Below, one piece after another: positions 38,601 through 47,680 of a stretch of 64,000 nt of DNA. The notes beneath the pieces are model-generated. The model searched no databases and had not been told where the DNA came from. It saw nothing but the letters and a program-made list of their open reading frames with translations. Position numbers and translations under genes: made by a program. The stretch spans positions 744,001-808,000 of the forward strand of contig OY969783.1 of assembly GCA_963702995.1 (NCBI GenBank), given 5' to 3'. The DNA comes from MFD04580-c1 sp963702995 (lineage in GTDB: Bacteria; Planctomycetota; Phycisphaerae; Tepidisphaerales; Tepidisphaeraceae). How positions within the stretch are numbered: the stretch's first letter is position 1; every line of letters begins with the position of its first letter.

Positions 38601-39028
38601 CGGTCATCCGTCGCTGGATCGCTCCGGCCGACGGCGTCGCGGGGATCGCGGCGTCGCTCAAGCACCCCGCGATGGAAGGCGACGGCGTCCGCGGCCGCAT
38701 CGTGTCGAGCCGCTCCGGGCTGGTCGGGGAGTGGGTCGCTTCCCACAGCCGCGTGGATACGTCGGTGCCGTCGATGCCCGTGAAAAAGGGGGACCGGATT
38801 GACTTTGTCGTCGATTGCCGGTCCTCCGACACGTCCGACACCTTCACTTGGGCGCCCACCGTTCGGGTAACCCGCCTCGACGGCCGCACGATCGAATCGA
38901 ACGCGGCGGTCGATTTTGAAAGTCAAGCGTCGTCGGCCGCCCCCGCCACGCCGACCGTGCCGGCGACGCCGTGGGAGAAGCTCGCGCAGGTGCTTCTCGA
39001 ATCGAACGAGTTCATCTTTGTGGATTGA
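35609..39028 (+). CDS. Planctomycete PSC1/PSD1 (DUF1549/DUF1553) cytochrome c protein
   Basis: A secreted protein of about 1,139 aa. An N-terminal signal (FAIVIALGAIVLCGRGLARA) is followed by a single haem c motif, CYRCH, in a PSC1-type domain. DUF1549 follows (DLTGLPPTADDVRAFVNDAS; RYGERWARHWLDVARYSDTK), with a CARCHDH motif in VGCARCHDHKFDPIP, then DUF1553 (NPLTARVFVNRVWIQHFGRG). This set is highly characteristic of Planctomycetota and usually pairs with a DUF1501 gene, as here. Precise function is unknown; polysaccharide degradation or electron transfer at the envelope has been inferred for the class. Confidence 0.93.
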   Translation: MQLRPFAIVIALGAIVLCGRGLARADEKEPTKEGVEFFEKNIRPVLSESCYRCHSQDAADKKKLKAKLKLDSWEGIAKGGDSGDPGVTPGDPEKSAIIKSIRYQNKGDDEGLNMPPKNKKTGAGGKLPDDVIKKFEEWVKMGAPYPKDAKKSASTGGRADAGASARADAESTHWAFVKPVEPKLPAVKNVSWVKNPIDQLVLAKLEALGLQPSHPADKPTLLRRVTLDLTGLPPTADDVRAFVNDASPDAYEKVVDRLLDSPRYGERWARHWLDVARYSDTKGYVFREERRYPYAYTYRDWVINAFNTDLPYDQFLIQQIAADKLNLGDDKRPLAAMGFLTVGRRFLNSSPDIIDDRIDVVCRGTMGLTVGCARCHDHKFDPIPTSDYYSLYGIFDSSTEPKQLPQISSTEPTPASIAFENELKAREAAADDYLRSKVDDALNKMRAPKAIAAYLVAATPQASDEAVDRADLNRSMINRWRMYLGGEAGANSPIFKPWHAYAALPATDFATKAAAVSRKLFATDAKPPINPLIAAEFADKPPTSIHDVAERYAAVLATADSTKPADDESTEMLRQVLRGDKSPYALKTDKSQELLALVKRDVLEEFTNLRNKAEAFIATSPDAPARAMVLVDAPNPHDAAIHMRGNAGNPGRVVPRHFLEALCNGTPTAFKDGSGRLELARAIASRDNPLTARVFVNRVWIQHFGRGIVRTPSDFGTRSDPPTHPEVLDFLAVRFMDSGWSIKKLQKLIVTSATYQQAVDGNPDPAAANKVDPENFLLWRMNRQRLDFESLRDTLLAVSKSIDLTVGGRGFDLADASSGRRTVYATIDRQNLPNLFRSFDFASPDASAPQRFTTTVPQQALFFLNSPFVLKQAKALASLPEVASAANADARIRALYLRAFARLPAADELGAAREFIKAEAAAQPEPLVASAAEVPTTTRWQYGVGAFDEQTGKVVGFQPLPHFTGSSWQGSMTMPDAKLSFAMLTARGGHPGADGGHAVIRRWIAPADGVAGIAASLKHPAMEGDGVRGRIVSSRSGLVGEWVASHSRVDTSVPSMPVKKGDRIDFVVDCRSSDTSDTFTWAPTVRVTRLDGRTIESNAAVDFESQASSAAPATPTVPATPWEKLAQVLLESNEFIFVD

Positions 39029-39128
39029 CGCGGCCAAGCGGGAAGGCGATCCCAATCGTCGCAGTTGGCAACGCTGTGCGCCCCTTGCGTATCATAAGAG
39101 AGACGCAACCTGATCACGTGGAAGGACC

Positions 39129-40583
39129 ATGCCCAACGACGAGACTTCGATGAACGCCGCCGTCACGCGCCGGCAGATGCTCTCCCGGTGTGGCATGGCT
39201 ATGGGCTCCGTCGCGCTGACGCAGCTTCTAGGGCAGACGGGGCTCCTGACGGCATCGGCAAGCGCTTCGACCGCGGCCCTCAACCCGCTTTCGCCAAAGC
39301 AGCCGATGTACCTCGGCCGCGCCAAGCGGGTGATTCACCTGTTCATGAACGGCGGGCCATCGCAGGTTGATACGTTCGACCCCAAGCCGATGCTCCAGAA
39401 GTACGCCGGCAAGGCGCTGCCCATCCCGAACCTGCGGACTGAGCGGCGCACGGGCGCGGCCTTCCCCTCCCCCTTCAAGTTCAAGCGGTACGGCAAGAGC
39501 GGGATCGAAGTCAGCGATTTGTTCGCCAAGACGGCCGAGTCGATCGACGACATCTGCGTCATCCGCTCCATGCAGGCCGACGTGCCCAACCATGAGCCTT
39601 CGCTGATGCTGATGAACTGCGGCGAGGGCCGCATGGTGCGGCCGAGCATGGGCTCGTGGATCACCTACGGGCTGGGCTCGGAGAACCAGAACCTCCCGGG
39701 CTTCGTCGTCATGTGCCCCAACGGCTACCCGATCCAGGAGAGCCAAAACTGGCAGGCCGGCTTCCTTCCCGGCGTTTTCCAGGGCACCTACGTCAACTCG
39801 GCGAACACCGACATCCGCAAGCTGATTGAGAACATCCGCAGCACCTCGGCGACCCCGAAGGAGCAGCGCCGCCAGCTCGACCTTCTCCTGCGGCTCAACC
39901 GCCGCCACGAGCAGGAGCGCGGCAACGACGCCCAGCTCGAGACGCGAATCCAGAGCTTCGAGATGGCCTACCGCATGCAGACCGAGGCCACCGACGCCTT
40001 CGACGTCAGCCAGGAGCCGAAGGAGATCCTCGACATGTACGGCCCCGGCACCCAGGCCCGACAGATCCTCATCGCCCGCCGGCTGGTGGAGCGGGGCGTA
40101 CGGTTCGTCCAGGTCTGGCACGGCGAAGGCCAGCCGTGGGACAGCCACGACGACCTGGAGATCCAGCACGCCAAGCTCGCCCGCCAGTGCGACCAGGCGA
40201 TCGGCGCCCTGCTGAAGGACCTCAAGCAGCGCGGGATGCTGGAAGACACCCTGGTCATCTGGGGCGGCGAGTTCGGCCGAACGCCGGTGGTCGAGCTGCC
40301 GACGCCGGGATCAAATGCCGGCAAGATCAACGGCCGCGACCACAACAACCACGGCTTCACGATGTGGCTGGCCGGCGGCGGCGTAAAAGGCGGCTACGTC
40401 CACGGCGCCACCGACGAGTTCGGCTTTCAGGCCGTCGAGAACAAGGTCCACGTCCACGACTTGCACGCGACGATCCTGCACCTGCTCGGTTTCGACCACG
40501 AGAAGTTCACCTACCGCTACGCCGGCCGCGACTTCCGGCTGACGGACCTGAGCGGGACCGTGGTGAAAGAGTTGCTGGCCTGA
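39129..40583 (+). CDS. DUF1501 (sulfatase-like) Tat-secreted protein
   Basis: Partner of the preceding PSD1 gene. The N-terminus carries a twin-arginine signal (TRRQMLSRCGMAMGSVAL), so the folded protein is exported. Family motifs include HLFMNGGPSQVDTFDPKP, SWITYGLGSENQNLPGFVV, VIWGGEFGRTP and GRDHNNHGFTMWLAGGGVKG. DUF1501 belongs to the alkaline phosphatase/sulfatase-like superfamily, but enzymatic activity is not established. Length (484 aa) is normal. A GGAAGGA site lies just before the ATG, and the gap to the PSD1 stop is 100 bp. Confidence 0.93.
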   Translation: MPNDETSMNAAVTRRQMLSRCGMAMGSVALTQLLGQTGLLTASASASTAALNPLSPKQPMYLGRAKRVIHLFMNGGPSQVDTFDPKPMLQKYAGKALPIPNLRTERRTGAAFPSPFKFKRYGKSGIEVSDLFAKTAESIDDICVIRSMQADVPNHEPSLMLMNCGEGRMVRPSMGSWITYGLGSENQNLPGFVVMCPNGYPIQESQNWQAGFLPGVFQGTYVNSANTDIRKLIENIRSTSATPKEQRRQLDLLLRLNRRHEQERGNDAQLETRIQSFEMAYRMQTEATDAFDVSQEPKEILDMYGPGTQARQILIARRLVERGVRFVQVWHGEGQPWDSHDDLEIQHAKLARQCDQAIGALLKDLKQRGMLEDTLVIWGGEFGRTPVVELPTPGSNAGKINGRDHNNHGFTMWLAGGGVKGGYVHGATDEFGFQAVENKVHVHDLHATILHLLGFDHEKFTYRYAGRDFRLTDLSGTVVKELLA

Positions 40584-40899
40584 AGCGGCCGCGGCCCCCG
40601 AACCGAGTGTATCGTCAGGAGCGGCGGCGCTTCGATTCTCATTGTCCCGTCCGCTCAGCTCCCCCTCGTGTCCATGGAAGTAAGTCGAATGGGGCTAATC
40701 ACCCAAGCCATCCCAGACATGGCGGCCTTTGCCCAGACCATCGCCGACCGCTGTACGAACCCCGACTCACCAATCCATGGCCCCCGACATTGGCGAGCGG
40801 TGGCCTGAGCTCCCTCTCCCATGTAGCCATGGGAGAGAGTCGGGATGAGGGCTCCACCAATCGTTATTTCTGGTCAGTCTCCGCAGGGGTTGCGACCAT
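40584..40899. other. Intergenic region with one hairpin repeat
   Basis: About 316 bp between convergent genes. It holds a CCCTCTCCCATG-type hairpin (40812-40838). No gene recognised. Confidence 0.6.
40811..40851. repeat. CCCTCTCCCATG hairpin repeat, third copy
   Basis: CCCTCTCCCATG (40812-40823) pairs with CATGGGAGAGAG across tagc and is followed by tcgggatgagggc, matching the copies near 33.8-33.9 kb. Confidence 0.8.
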
Positions 40900-43800
40900 T
40901 CACTTCGCACCAACCCCGGCGAGCACTCGGGCCTTGAAACTGAGTGCCGCCATCGTCGGGTCCAGCAGGGTGAGCGTGACCATGATGCTCTTCTGGGGGG
41001 CCAGTCCAGTCGCGCCGGCCAGGTTCAGAAGGACGTAGGGGCTGTTGAGCGGCGGCAGAAATTGGGTCACGCCGGCCGCACCACTAGGGTGATGCCTTTG
41101 GGCAGGCTGTCCAGCACGAGCGCGAGGGGGCCGGCGAGGGTCGTCGTGCCTTTGTTCGTGACCGTGATGCCCTGCGAGTACTGCTTTGTGCTGGAGTTGA
41201 AGGTCGGCTTGGCGATCACGATGGTCAGACTCGCGGTGACGTCGGTCGCGGGCGGGTTGATGGTCAGAGAAACCGTCGCGGTGTTGGACGTCAATCCAAG
41301 CTTGTCCTTGACCGTGTAGGTGAAGCTATCAACGCCTGAGAAACCCGTGGCGGGCGTGTAGGTGATTTGCCCGGTCGTCGCGTTGATCGCGGTCTTGCCG
41401 TGGGTTGGGGCGCCGATCACCTTGACGGTCGTCGGATCGATCGCTCCGCCGGTGTTGGGGTCGGTGTCGTTGGAGAGCTCGCTGATCAGGACGGCCGCGT
41501 TCTCGTTGGTGTTGGCAAGATCGTTCGTCGCGACGGGAGCGAGCGGAGCGCCGCCAGAGGTCGATGTGACGGTAAACTGCAGTGTTGCGTTCTTCGCCAG
41601 GGTGCCGCTTGGCGCGACCCCGCCCGTCGAAGCCCCCTGGGTGTCTTCGACCTGGACGTAGTAGGTGTTCCCCGTCCCGGTCAGTTGAAGCGTGAATGAG
41701 CCTGGCTGCGAACCGAAGATGAAGCCCAGGCCTTCCGCCCCGCCATAATAGACACTGCCGGGGATCTGCGTCAGCACGCCGGTGCTGGGGCTGTAGCCCA
41801 GCTTCCGCCCCTTGGAATCGACCAGGAAGGCGCTGACCGGGTCGGCGAGCATTGAAGTAACCGTCCCCTGCAGAACCTGCGCGTCGATTCCGGCGAGCGT
41901 TGTCGAGATCGCGCCGGTAATCGGGATGCCGAGGGAGTTCAGGAAGTACTTCTCGGTATCGGTGAAAGACATCAGCCCCGTGTGCGTCGTGGCGAAGCCC
42001 TGCAGGGTGAAGCGGGCGTCGTTGGCGAATTCCTGTTCCGACGAGGAGAGGGGGACCGTGCCGTCGCCGTCGATGACGCTCGATTCCTCGTACCACGTCT
42101 GCCCGGCGGCCGCGTTATGGCCGCCCTTGATGTCAGCCATCGAGAAGATCGCCTGGAAGGCGCGCGGGTTGCCGAAAAGGTCCCCGGGGCTCGCGGGGCC
42201 GGTACGCTGAAACGCGGTCAACGGCGTTGACTGGCCCATGCCGTAAGCGATGTACACGTGTGCCGCCTGGGCGGCGAATGCGTTCGCGTCGCTGCCGCCG
42301 TTGAGGTTCTCCAGGAACGTGTTGCTGAGGGCGCTTAATCCCGGGACCGAGTCCACCGTCTGAATCGTCTTCCCCGTGTTGACCAAGGGGAATGTGCCGA
42401 GCAGGTCGCGCAGGCAGGGGCAGTAGAGCTGGATGAACTTCGCCAAGTCCGGCTGGCCGTTGCTGTCCTTAATGAGGTTCGGCGTGATGGTGTAGAAGGG
42501 GCCGGCGATATTGATCCCCGTCAGCATAAGCCGATACCCGGTGTAGAGGAGCTTGGACAGGATCAAGGCATTCGCCGGGTCGGAGTTCCAATTGTCCAGC
42601 AGCGGGTTGAGCGGCCCGACCGCGCCGCGATTGGGGACGCCGGCCATGACGATGTTGTTGATCTTGGGCAGCGCGATCTGGCCGTACGTCGGGTCGGAGT
42701 AGGTCGCGCCGTAGGCGTCGCTCTGCATGTAGGTCCGCGCGACGAGGCCGCCGGTGCTGTGGCAGATGACGTCAACGGAGCTGAGCGGCTCGTGGAAGCG
42801 CGACTCCCACGAATCGGCCGCTTGTTTGAGCCAGTAACCGAGGTAATCGACGCCGTAACGGTACGTGCCGCTGGTGATGCTGTTGCCCGTCAGCCCGGGG
42901 ACATGCCCGGTGGCGCCGCCGGTGGGGGTCGGGCCGGGGTCGAGCCGCCAGTCGTAGGTGGCGGCGAACAGGTCCTTGTTCAGGACGTAACCCTGGTTTT
43001 CAAGCGTCTGAATTGTGTCGTCGTAGGTCTTGGCCAGGGGGTCGATCTTGAGTTCCGTCGGTTTCACGCCGCGCGTCACCGCCCAGTCGGAGAGGTTCAA
43101 CGGGTCGGAGGCGAACGAGCCGGCGATGCCGGGGATGATCAGGATCGGCCGGCGAACCGGGTCAGAACGCACGACCGCCGTGAGGCCGGTCGTGGTCGTC
43201 ACCGAGTATGCGACGCTCCCATGGACGTTGGGCTGGTCGTAGAGCGTCAACGATTGCACGCTGCCGGCCAGGCCCGGCAACGTTTGCCCCGCTTCGGCCA
43301 CCAGCACCGGCTGGCCGAAGACAATACCGCCCGGGTTGAGCGTGGCGATATCGTGGGTGATCTCAATCGAGTAGATGCCCTGCTTGCCATCGACCCCCGT
43401 GGCTTCGAACGTGACATAGCCGGGGGTGCCTGTCGCGGGCGTCAGATTGATCCCGACCCGCGTGTCGGGTGAGAACGCGGAGATGGGGCCGATGATGTGC
43501 CCCTTGAAATCCTTCTGGATCGAGTCGATCTCAAGCAGCCCGCCGCCGTTCCAGAGGAAGATCCCCGGCCCTTTGGCATTAACCCCGTAAAACGCGATCG
43601 TACTGCCGTCCCCGGAGATGCCGGGGCTCTGGCCCAGCGCGCTGAAGCTGGCGGGGGAAGCGATCGAGATTGGGCCGGTCAGGCTGCTGTTGACTTTGAC
43701 GATGCCCGAGCTGCCGCTGTTGCCACCTCGATAGACAATCGTCCCATTGTTGGACTCCATCTCCTGAAGCTGGATCAGGGACGTGGAGATGGAGACGGAG

Positions 43801-44360
43801 GCGCCGGCCGATGAATTAAGGTAATCATTGTTATCGCTGGCGTTGCTTTTTATAGCGCTGTAGATGACGGTGTTGGCGTTATTGACCGCGGGAAAAAAGA
43901 CGGCGGCGAGGTTCAATACGCCCGGCTCGGCCGCGACGATGGTCGTGGGGGCGCCGGTCTTGACGTTGTATGAAAGGATGAAGCTCTTGGGGCCGGGAAG
44001 TCGCTCCTGCGCGACGATCGCCCCCGACCGGATCTGGACGTAGGGAGAGAATGAATTCCCGCCCGTCCCGACGCCCGGGTTGATCTCATGGACCGGAAAG
44101 CTCGCCGTGCCATCCCCGGCGAACACGCCGACGTCTTTGGTGGTTGTCGCTTGAAAGGCGACAGCATTGTTGTCATTCAACGAGACATCGGAGCTGATGG
44201 CCGTGACGCCGCCCGCGCCGGTTTGAGCGAGGACCGTCGAATCGTAAGCCACGGAAAAGAGCGTGCGGCTTTCGAGGCCCTCGACCACCGATTTGATGCC
44301 CGCCATCAGCCGTTGCGTCTGACGCAATGTGCGGCGATTCCCGCGCGTACCAATGCCCAT
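40900..44360 (-). CDS. Secreted LCAT-like lipase with LEPR-XLL-like N-terminus; C-terminal frame break
   Basis: A protein of about 1,150 aa. The N-terminus has VVEGLESRTLFS, the LEPR-XLL-like motif. The first third contains propeller-like repeats (VHEINPGVGTGGNSFSPYV). The central part is an LCAT/alpha-beta hydrolase domain: RPILIIPGIAGSFASDP, the nucleophile elbow VICHSTGGLVA, IDGDGTVPLSS (Asp) and TTHTG (candidate His). An Ig/cadherin-like module follows (NDTDPNTGGAIDPTTVKV). The frame breaks near 41075; another frame then reads GVTQFLPPLNSPYVLLNLAG and stops at 40900. The ATG at 44360 has GGAG upstream. Extracellular lipase or acyltransferase activity is inferred. Confidence 0.82.
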
Positions 44361-44597
44361 CTTCCAGCTCCCATGATCCGTTGACCCCGTCACCCGCCGA
44401 ACTGAGCGTCCGGCACAGGATGTGTGAAAAGTGAGATAGCACACTCTCGACGGTGGAAGTCGGCTTTGCAAGCAAAATAACAAAGGAACGGATGCGTCCC
44501 ATCATTCTCCCGATCCCGCGAAGCAAAAGCCGTTGCGGCCGCGGCTCCTGGGTCACGCACCCGCGTCGAGGAGCTGCCGGCGAACGCCAAAAAAGAA
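44361..44597. promoter_or_regulatory. Upstream region of the lipase gene
   Basis: About 240 bp between the lipase start and a terminator. A tgctatct sequence near 44435 resembles an extended -10 in the minus direction, but no matching -35 was found at proper spacing. Confidence 0.3.
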
Positions 44598-44634
44598 CCT
44601 CCGTGCCGTTGGGCGGCGCGGAGGCACTTTTTTT
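44590..44634 (-). terminator. Terminator after the Gfo/Idh/MocA gene
   Basis: CCTCCGTGCCG (44598-44608) pairs with CGGCGCGGAGG (44614-44624). On the minus strand it is followed by ttctttttt, and on the plus strand by cacttttttt, so it may work both ways. It lies about 150 bp past the minus-strand gene. Confidence 0.85.
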
Positions 44635-44781
44635 GCACTACAACGTCAATTCGCTGCTACTCCCTGGGAGCCGGCCAAATCTGAGGCTCCAGGAAGACAG
44701 ACAGGAGACGAATCGAGCGTTCCCTCGGATTCGCGCTTCCGATGACCGCTTTGCCATTACGCCCGATCGCAGGTCGATCGC

Positions 44782-46221
44782 TTACAGCGACCAGGGCCCG
44801 CGATACGTGCGCTTCAGGAACTTTTCGGCTTCGGGGACGTTGGGGATCTTCATGTTCGGGCCGTCCCACTCCAGCTTCTTCCCTTCGGCCTTGATGGCGA
44901 CGTTGCCGAGGAGGATGAACTCCGCAAGCAAGCCGGCATAGTCGAAGTTCGCCAGGGCGGCCGGGCCACCCTTGACGGCCGCGAGCCATTCGGCCTTCTG
45001 GCCAAGGTCGCCGCCGTCCTTGTTGCGGGGGAGCGTCTGGGCGGGGGCCTTGTAGTTCTTGAAGTCTTCCTTGGGGAGCAGGATCCAGGCGCCGCCGTAA
45101 TCGTGGGGCGAGTAGAGCATGCCCTTGCTGCCGACGATGATCGAGCCGCTGTTGTTCAGCTCGATCTTCCCCTGCTTGTTCGGCTTGACGTCGGCGAGCT
45201 TGAGCACCTTCTCGACCAGCTCCGCCGGCGGGTGGACCAGAACGTCGTCCTTGCGGCCCTCGTACCAGGTCACCTTCACGGGCGGCATGCTGCCGCGGGC
45301 GGGGAATTCAAAGTTGACCTTCGCCCAGGCGGGGTAGGTCTCGCTGTTGAGCGCTTCGCTGGCGCCCTGCATGCTGGTCGGGTAACCGAGCTTGAGGGCC
45401 ATGAACGGGAGGTTGGCGGTGTGGCAGCCCATGTCACCCAGGGCGCCAGTCCCGAAGTCCAACCAGCCACGCCAGTTGAACGAGTGGTAGTAGGTGGCCG
45501 CGTACGGGCGCTTTGGGGCGGTGCCGAGCCATTCATCCCAGTGCAGGTATTCGGGGACGGGCGCTTCCGGCGGGCGCTCCTTGATCTTGGGCGACTGCGG
45601 CCAGATTGGGCGGTTGGTCCAGATATGGACTTCGGAGATGTCGCCCAGGATGCCGGCCTGGATCAACTCGACGCCTTCGCGGAGTTTGTCCGACGCGGTT
45701 CCCTGGTTGCCCATCTGCGACGCGATCTTGTGCTCCTTGGCGGCCAGGCGGAGCTGGCGGGCCTCGTACACGTCGTGGGCGAGGGGCTTCTGCGTGTAGA
45801 CGTGCTTGCCCATCTTGATCGCCATCATGGTGGCGACGGCGTGGGTGTGGTCCGGCGTGGAGATGGTGACGGCCTCGATCTCCTTCACTTCATCGAGCAT
45901 CTTGCGGAAGTCGGTGAAGGTCTTGATCTCCTTGCCCTTGTACTTCTCTTCCTTCTTCAGCTTCTCGTGCTTGGAGCCAAGGCGCTTTTCATCGACGTCG
46001 CAGATGGCCACGATATTGCCCAGCGTGGCGACGTGCTCGGAGTCGCTGTCGCCCTTGCCGCCAACGCCGATGCTGGCCGTGTTGACGATCTCATTCGGCG
46101 ATTTGCTGTCCGCGCCGCTCCCGTTCTCGGCGGCCCAGGCGCCGCGGCCGGCCACCCAGACGCCCAGCCCGGCGACCGTCGAGGCTTGTATGAATTCACG
46201 ACGATTCGTCTGATGACTCAT
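44782..46221 (-). CDS. Tat-secreted Gfo/Idh/MocA family oxidoreductase
   Basis: A 479-aa member of the NAD(P)-binding Gfo/Idh/MocA family. TNRREFIQAS at the N-terminus is a twin-arginine signal, so it is exported, as is common in planctomycetes. The Rossmann part includes ASIGVGGKGDSDSEHVATLG, VAICDVDEKRL, TISTPDHTHAVATMMAI and the EKP-like YTQKPLAHDVYEAR. A C-terminal substrate domain follows (GALGDMGCHTANLPFMAL). The ATG at 46221 is preceded by GGAG; upstream in-frame sequence looks non-coding. Substrate unknown, probably a sugar derivative. Confidence 0.9.
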   Translation of the reverse strand: MSHQTNRREFIQASTVAGLGVWVAGRGAWAAENGSGADSKSPNEIVNTASIGVGGKGDSDSEHVATLGNIVAICDVDEKRLGSKHEKLKKEEKYKGKEIKTFTDFRKMLDEVKEIEAVTISTPDHTHAVATMMAIKMGKHVYTQKPLAHDVYEARQLRLAAKEHKIASQMGNQGTASDKLREGVELIQAGILGDISEVHIWTNRPIWPQSPKIKERPPEAPVPEYLHWDEWLGTAPKRPYAATYYHSFNWRGWLDFGTGALGDMGCHTANLPFMALKLGYPTSMQGASEALNSETYPAWAKVNFEFPARGSMPPVKVTWYEGRKDDVLVHPPAELVEKVLKLADVKPNKQGKIELNNSGSIIVGSKGMLYSPHDYGGAWILLPKEDFKNYKAPAQTLPRNKDGGDLGQKAEWLAAVKGGPAALANFDYAGLLAEFILLGNVAIKAEGKKLEWDGPNMKIPNVPEAEKFLKRTYRGPWSL

Positions 46222-46820
46222 GTGAGATGCTCCAAGGGGTAGGCCACGGCCGCTCGGATCACCGGCGTAGACGCGCGCCCGCGTCTTAATAAGGTTCGCC
46301 GATCGCCCGGAAGCCAAGTGCCGGATCAGAGGACGGGCCGGCCGCCGCCCGATGCGTTGGCCGTGCATGCCGAAGTGCGGCAACTATACCAAAAAGCGGC
46401 CGCCCCGCGTCAGCAGGAGCGCCCTTTCCGCCGAGCCCCCGAGGAATCCACGAGACACCCGCGCCGGGGAACGGCTTTCTTCTGCTACCTCGGACCGCAG
46501 GGTTCGTTGTAACAACGAACACATCGTCAGCCGGCAACCCCGCGATGACCGCTCGTGACACCCGCTGGCGTCTTCCTTCAGTTCCATTTTCGTGGCCGGT
46601 TCCCCTGGCACCCTTCGCGTCTTGACGATCACTTCGTCTTCCGCAAGCGAAGAAAAGTGAACGCCAAGACGCCAAGTGCTCCAGGGGAAGAGAGCCAAGA
46701 AATGCTGTACCGGCGGGATTCCGGCCTAACCGGACGCCGACGCCCCCGTCGGCCTACGCGTCTTTCCGACAAGAACGCCAGAACGCCAGCGTTCCCAAGC
46801 ATTGTTTGCGGGCTTCGGTG
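46222..46820. other. Divergent intergenic region with a palindromic element
   Basis: About 600 bp. It contains the third long palindromic element near 46600-46702. No gene, RNA or clear promoter recognised in the rest. Confidence 0.55.
46600..46702. repeat. Long imperfect palindromic element, copy 3
   Basis: Arms tcccctggcacccttcgcgt and its counterpart, ending in aagtgaacgccaagacgcc and cagggga, flank a centre of about 20 bp (ttccgcaagcgaagaa). The inner right arm matches those near 8.2 and 17.2 kb. Confidence 0.75.
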
Positions 46821-47453
46821 ATGCTGCGTAGGATACGGCCGGTGTCACTCATCGCCGAAATCCTCGACCACAATGAACAGTTCGTCGCTCGCAAGGAGTA
46901 CGAATCATTCCGGACCGACCGTTTTCCGAACAAGAAGCTGGTCGTTCTCACCTGCATGGACACGCGGCTGGTGGAACTGCTCCCCCATGCGATGAACCTG
47001 CGGAACGGCGATAGCAAAATTATCAAGAATGCCGGCGCGCTCGTCACCCACCCCTTCGGCAGCGTGATGCGCAGCATCGTTGTCGCCATCTACGAACTCA
47101 CGGCGGCCGAGGTGGCGGTGGTGGGGCACTACGGGTGCGGGATGACGGGCCTTAGCAGCGCCCGGGTGCTCGACAAAGCCCGAGCGCGGGGCGTCACCGA
47201 GCAGACGATCTCAACGCTGCATCACGCAGGCGTCAATCTCGACAGGTGGCTGACCGGCTTCGACGCGGTGCAGGAAGGGGTCCGCGAAAGCGTCTCGATG
47301 ATCCGCAACCATCCCCTCATGCCCCACGACGTGCCCGTGCATGGCATGCTCATCGACCCCGACACGGGCAAGCTCGACATGCTGGTGGACGGGTATGCGG
47401 AATTGCCGATCACGGCGGCGCCGAATGCCCATCCGAGCCACACGGCTTTGTAG
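46821..47453 (+). CDS. Beta-type carbonic anhydrase
   Basis: Hydrates CO2 to bicarbonate using zinc. Ligand motifs CMDTR (Cys, Asp) and GHYGCGM (His, Cys) are present in order, with KIIKNAGALV between them. At about 211 aa it is typical of small bacterial beta-class enzymes; the C-terminal part includes VPVHGMLIDPDTGKLDML. Start is uncertain: ATG at 46821 or GTG at 46842, which gives a start right before the family region. Downstream sequence is repeat-rich. Confidence 0.9.
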   Translation: MLRRIRPVSLIAEILDHNEQFVARKEYESFRTDRFPNKKLVVLTCMDTRLVELLPHAMNLRNGDSKIIKNAGALVTHPFGSVMRSIVVAIYELTAAEVAVVGHYGCGMTGLSSARVLDKARARGVTEQTISTLHHAGVNLDRWLTGFDAVQEGVRESVSMIRNHPLMPHDVPVHGMLIDPDTGKLDMLVDGYAELPITAAPNAHPSHTAL

Positions 47454-47660
47454 GGCATGCACTGCAATGCAATGCACTGCATGCCGCTGACGGCGCAGTC
47501 ATTCGCCAGCGAACCCCATTGCAAAAACGGCCGTCCGGTAGGGCGGCACGCAATGCAACGCAATGCATGCCCTACGTCTGCACCCCCTGTCATCGCGTAG
47601 CCGACACCTCGAATAGACGATCGGGCGACGTGGCGGCACGCAATGCGTCCCCTACGAGAG
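47449..47660. repeat. Cluster of GGCATGC/GGCACGC palindromes
   Basis: gtagggcatgcactgcaatg (from 47450) opens a nested palindrome closing with tgcatgcc (47478-47485). A second copy (47538-47574) ends gcatgccctac. A third, GGCACGC-aat-GCGTCCC followed by cctac (47635-47655), lies just before the deacetylase gene's 3' end. They share gtaggg/ccctac borders with the other palindromes. Confidence 0.8.
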
Positions 47661-47680
47661 CCGCCGGTTCAATTTCGCGG

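Noticed and set aside
47449..47660. CRISPR-like array
   Set aside because: The repeated ggcacgc/gcatgcc blocks are nested palindromes of unequal spacing without spacers of regular length.
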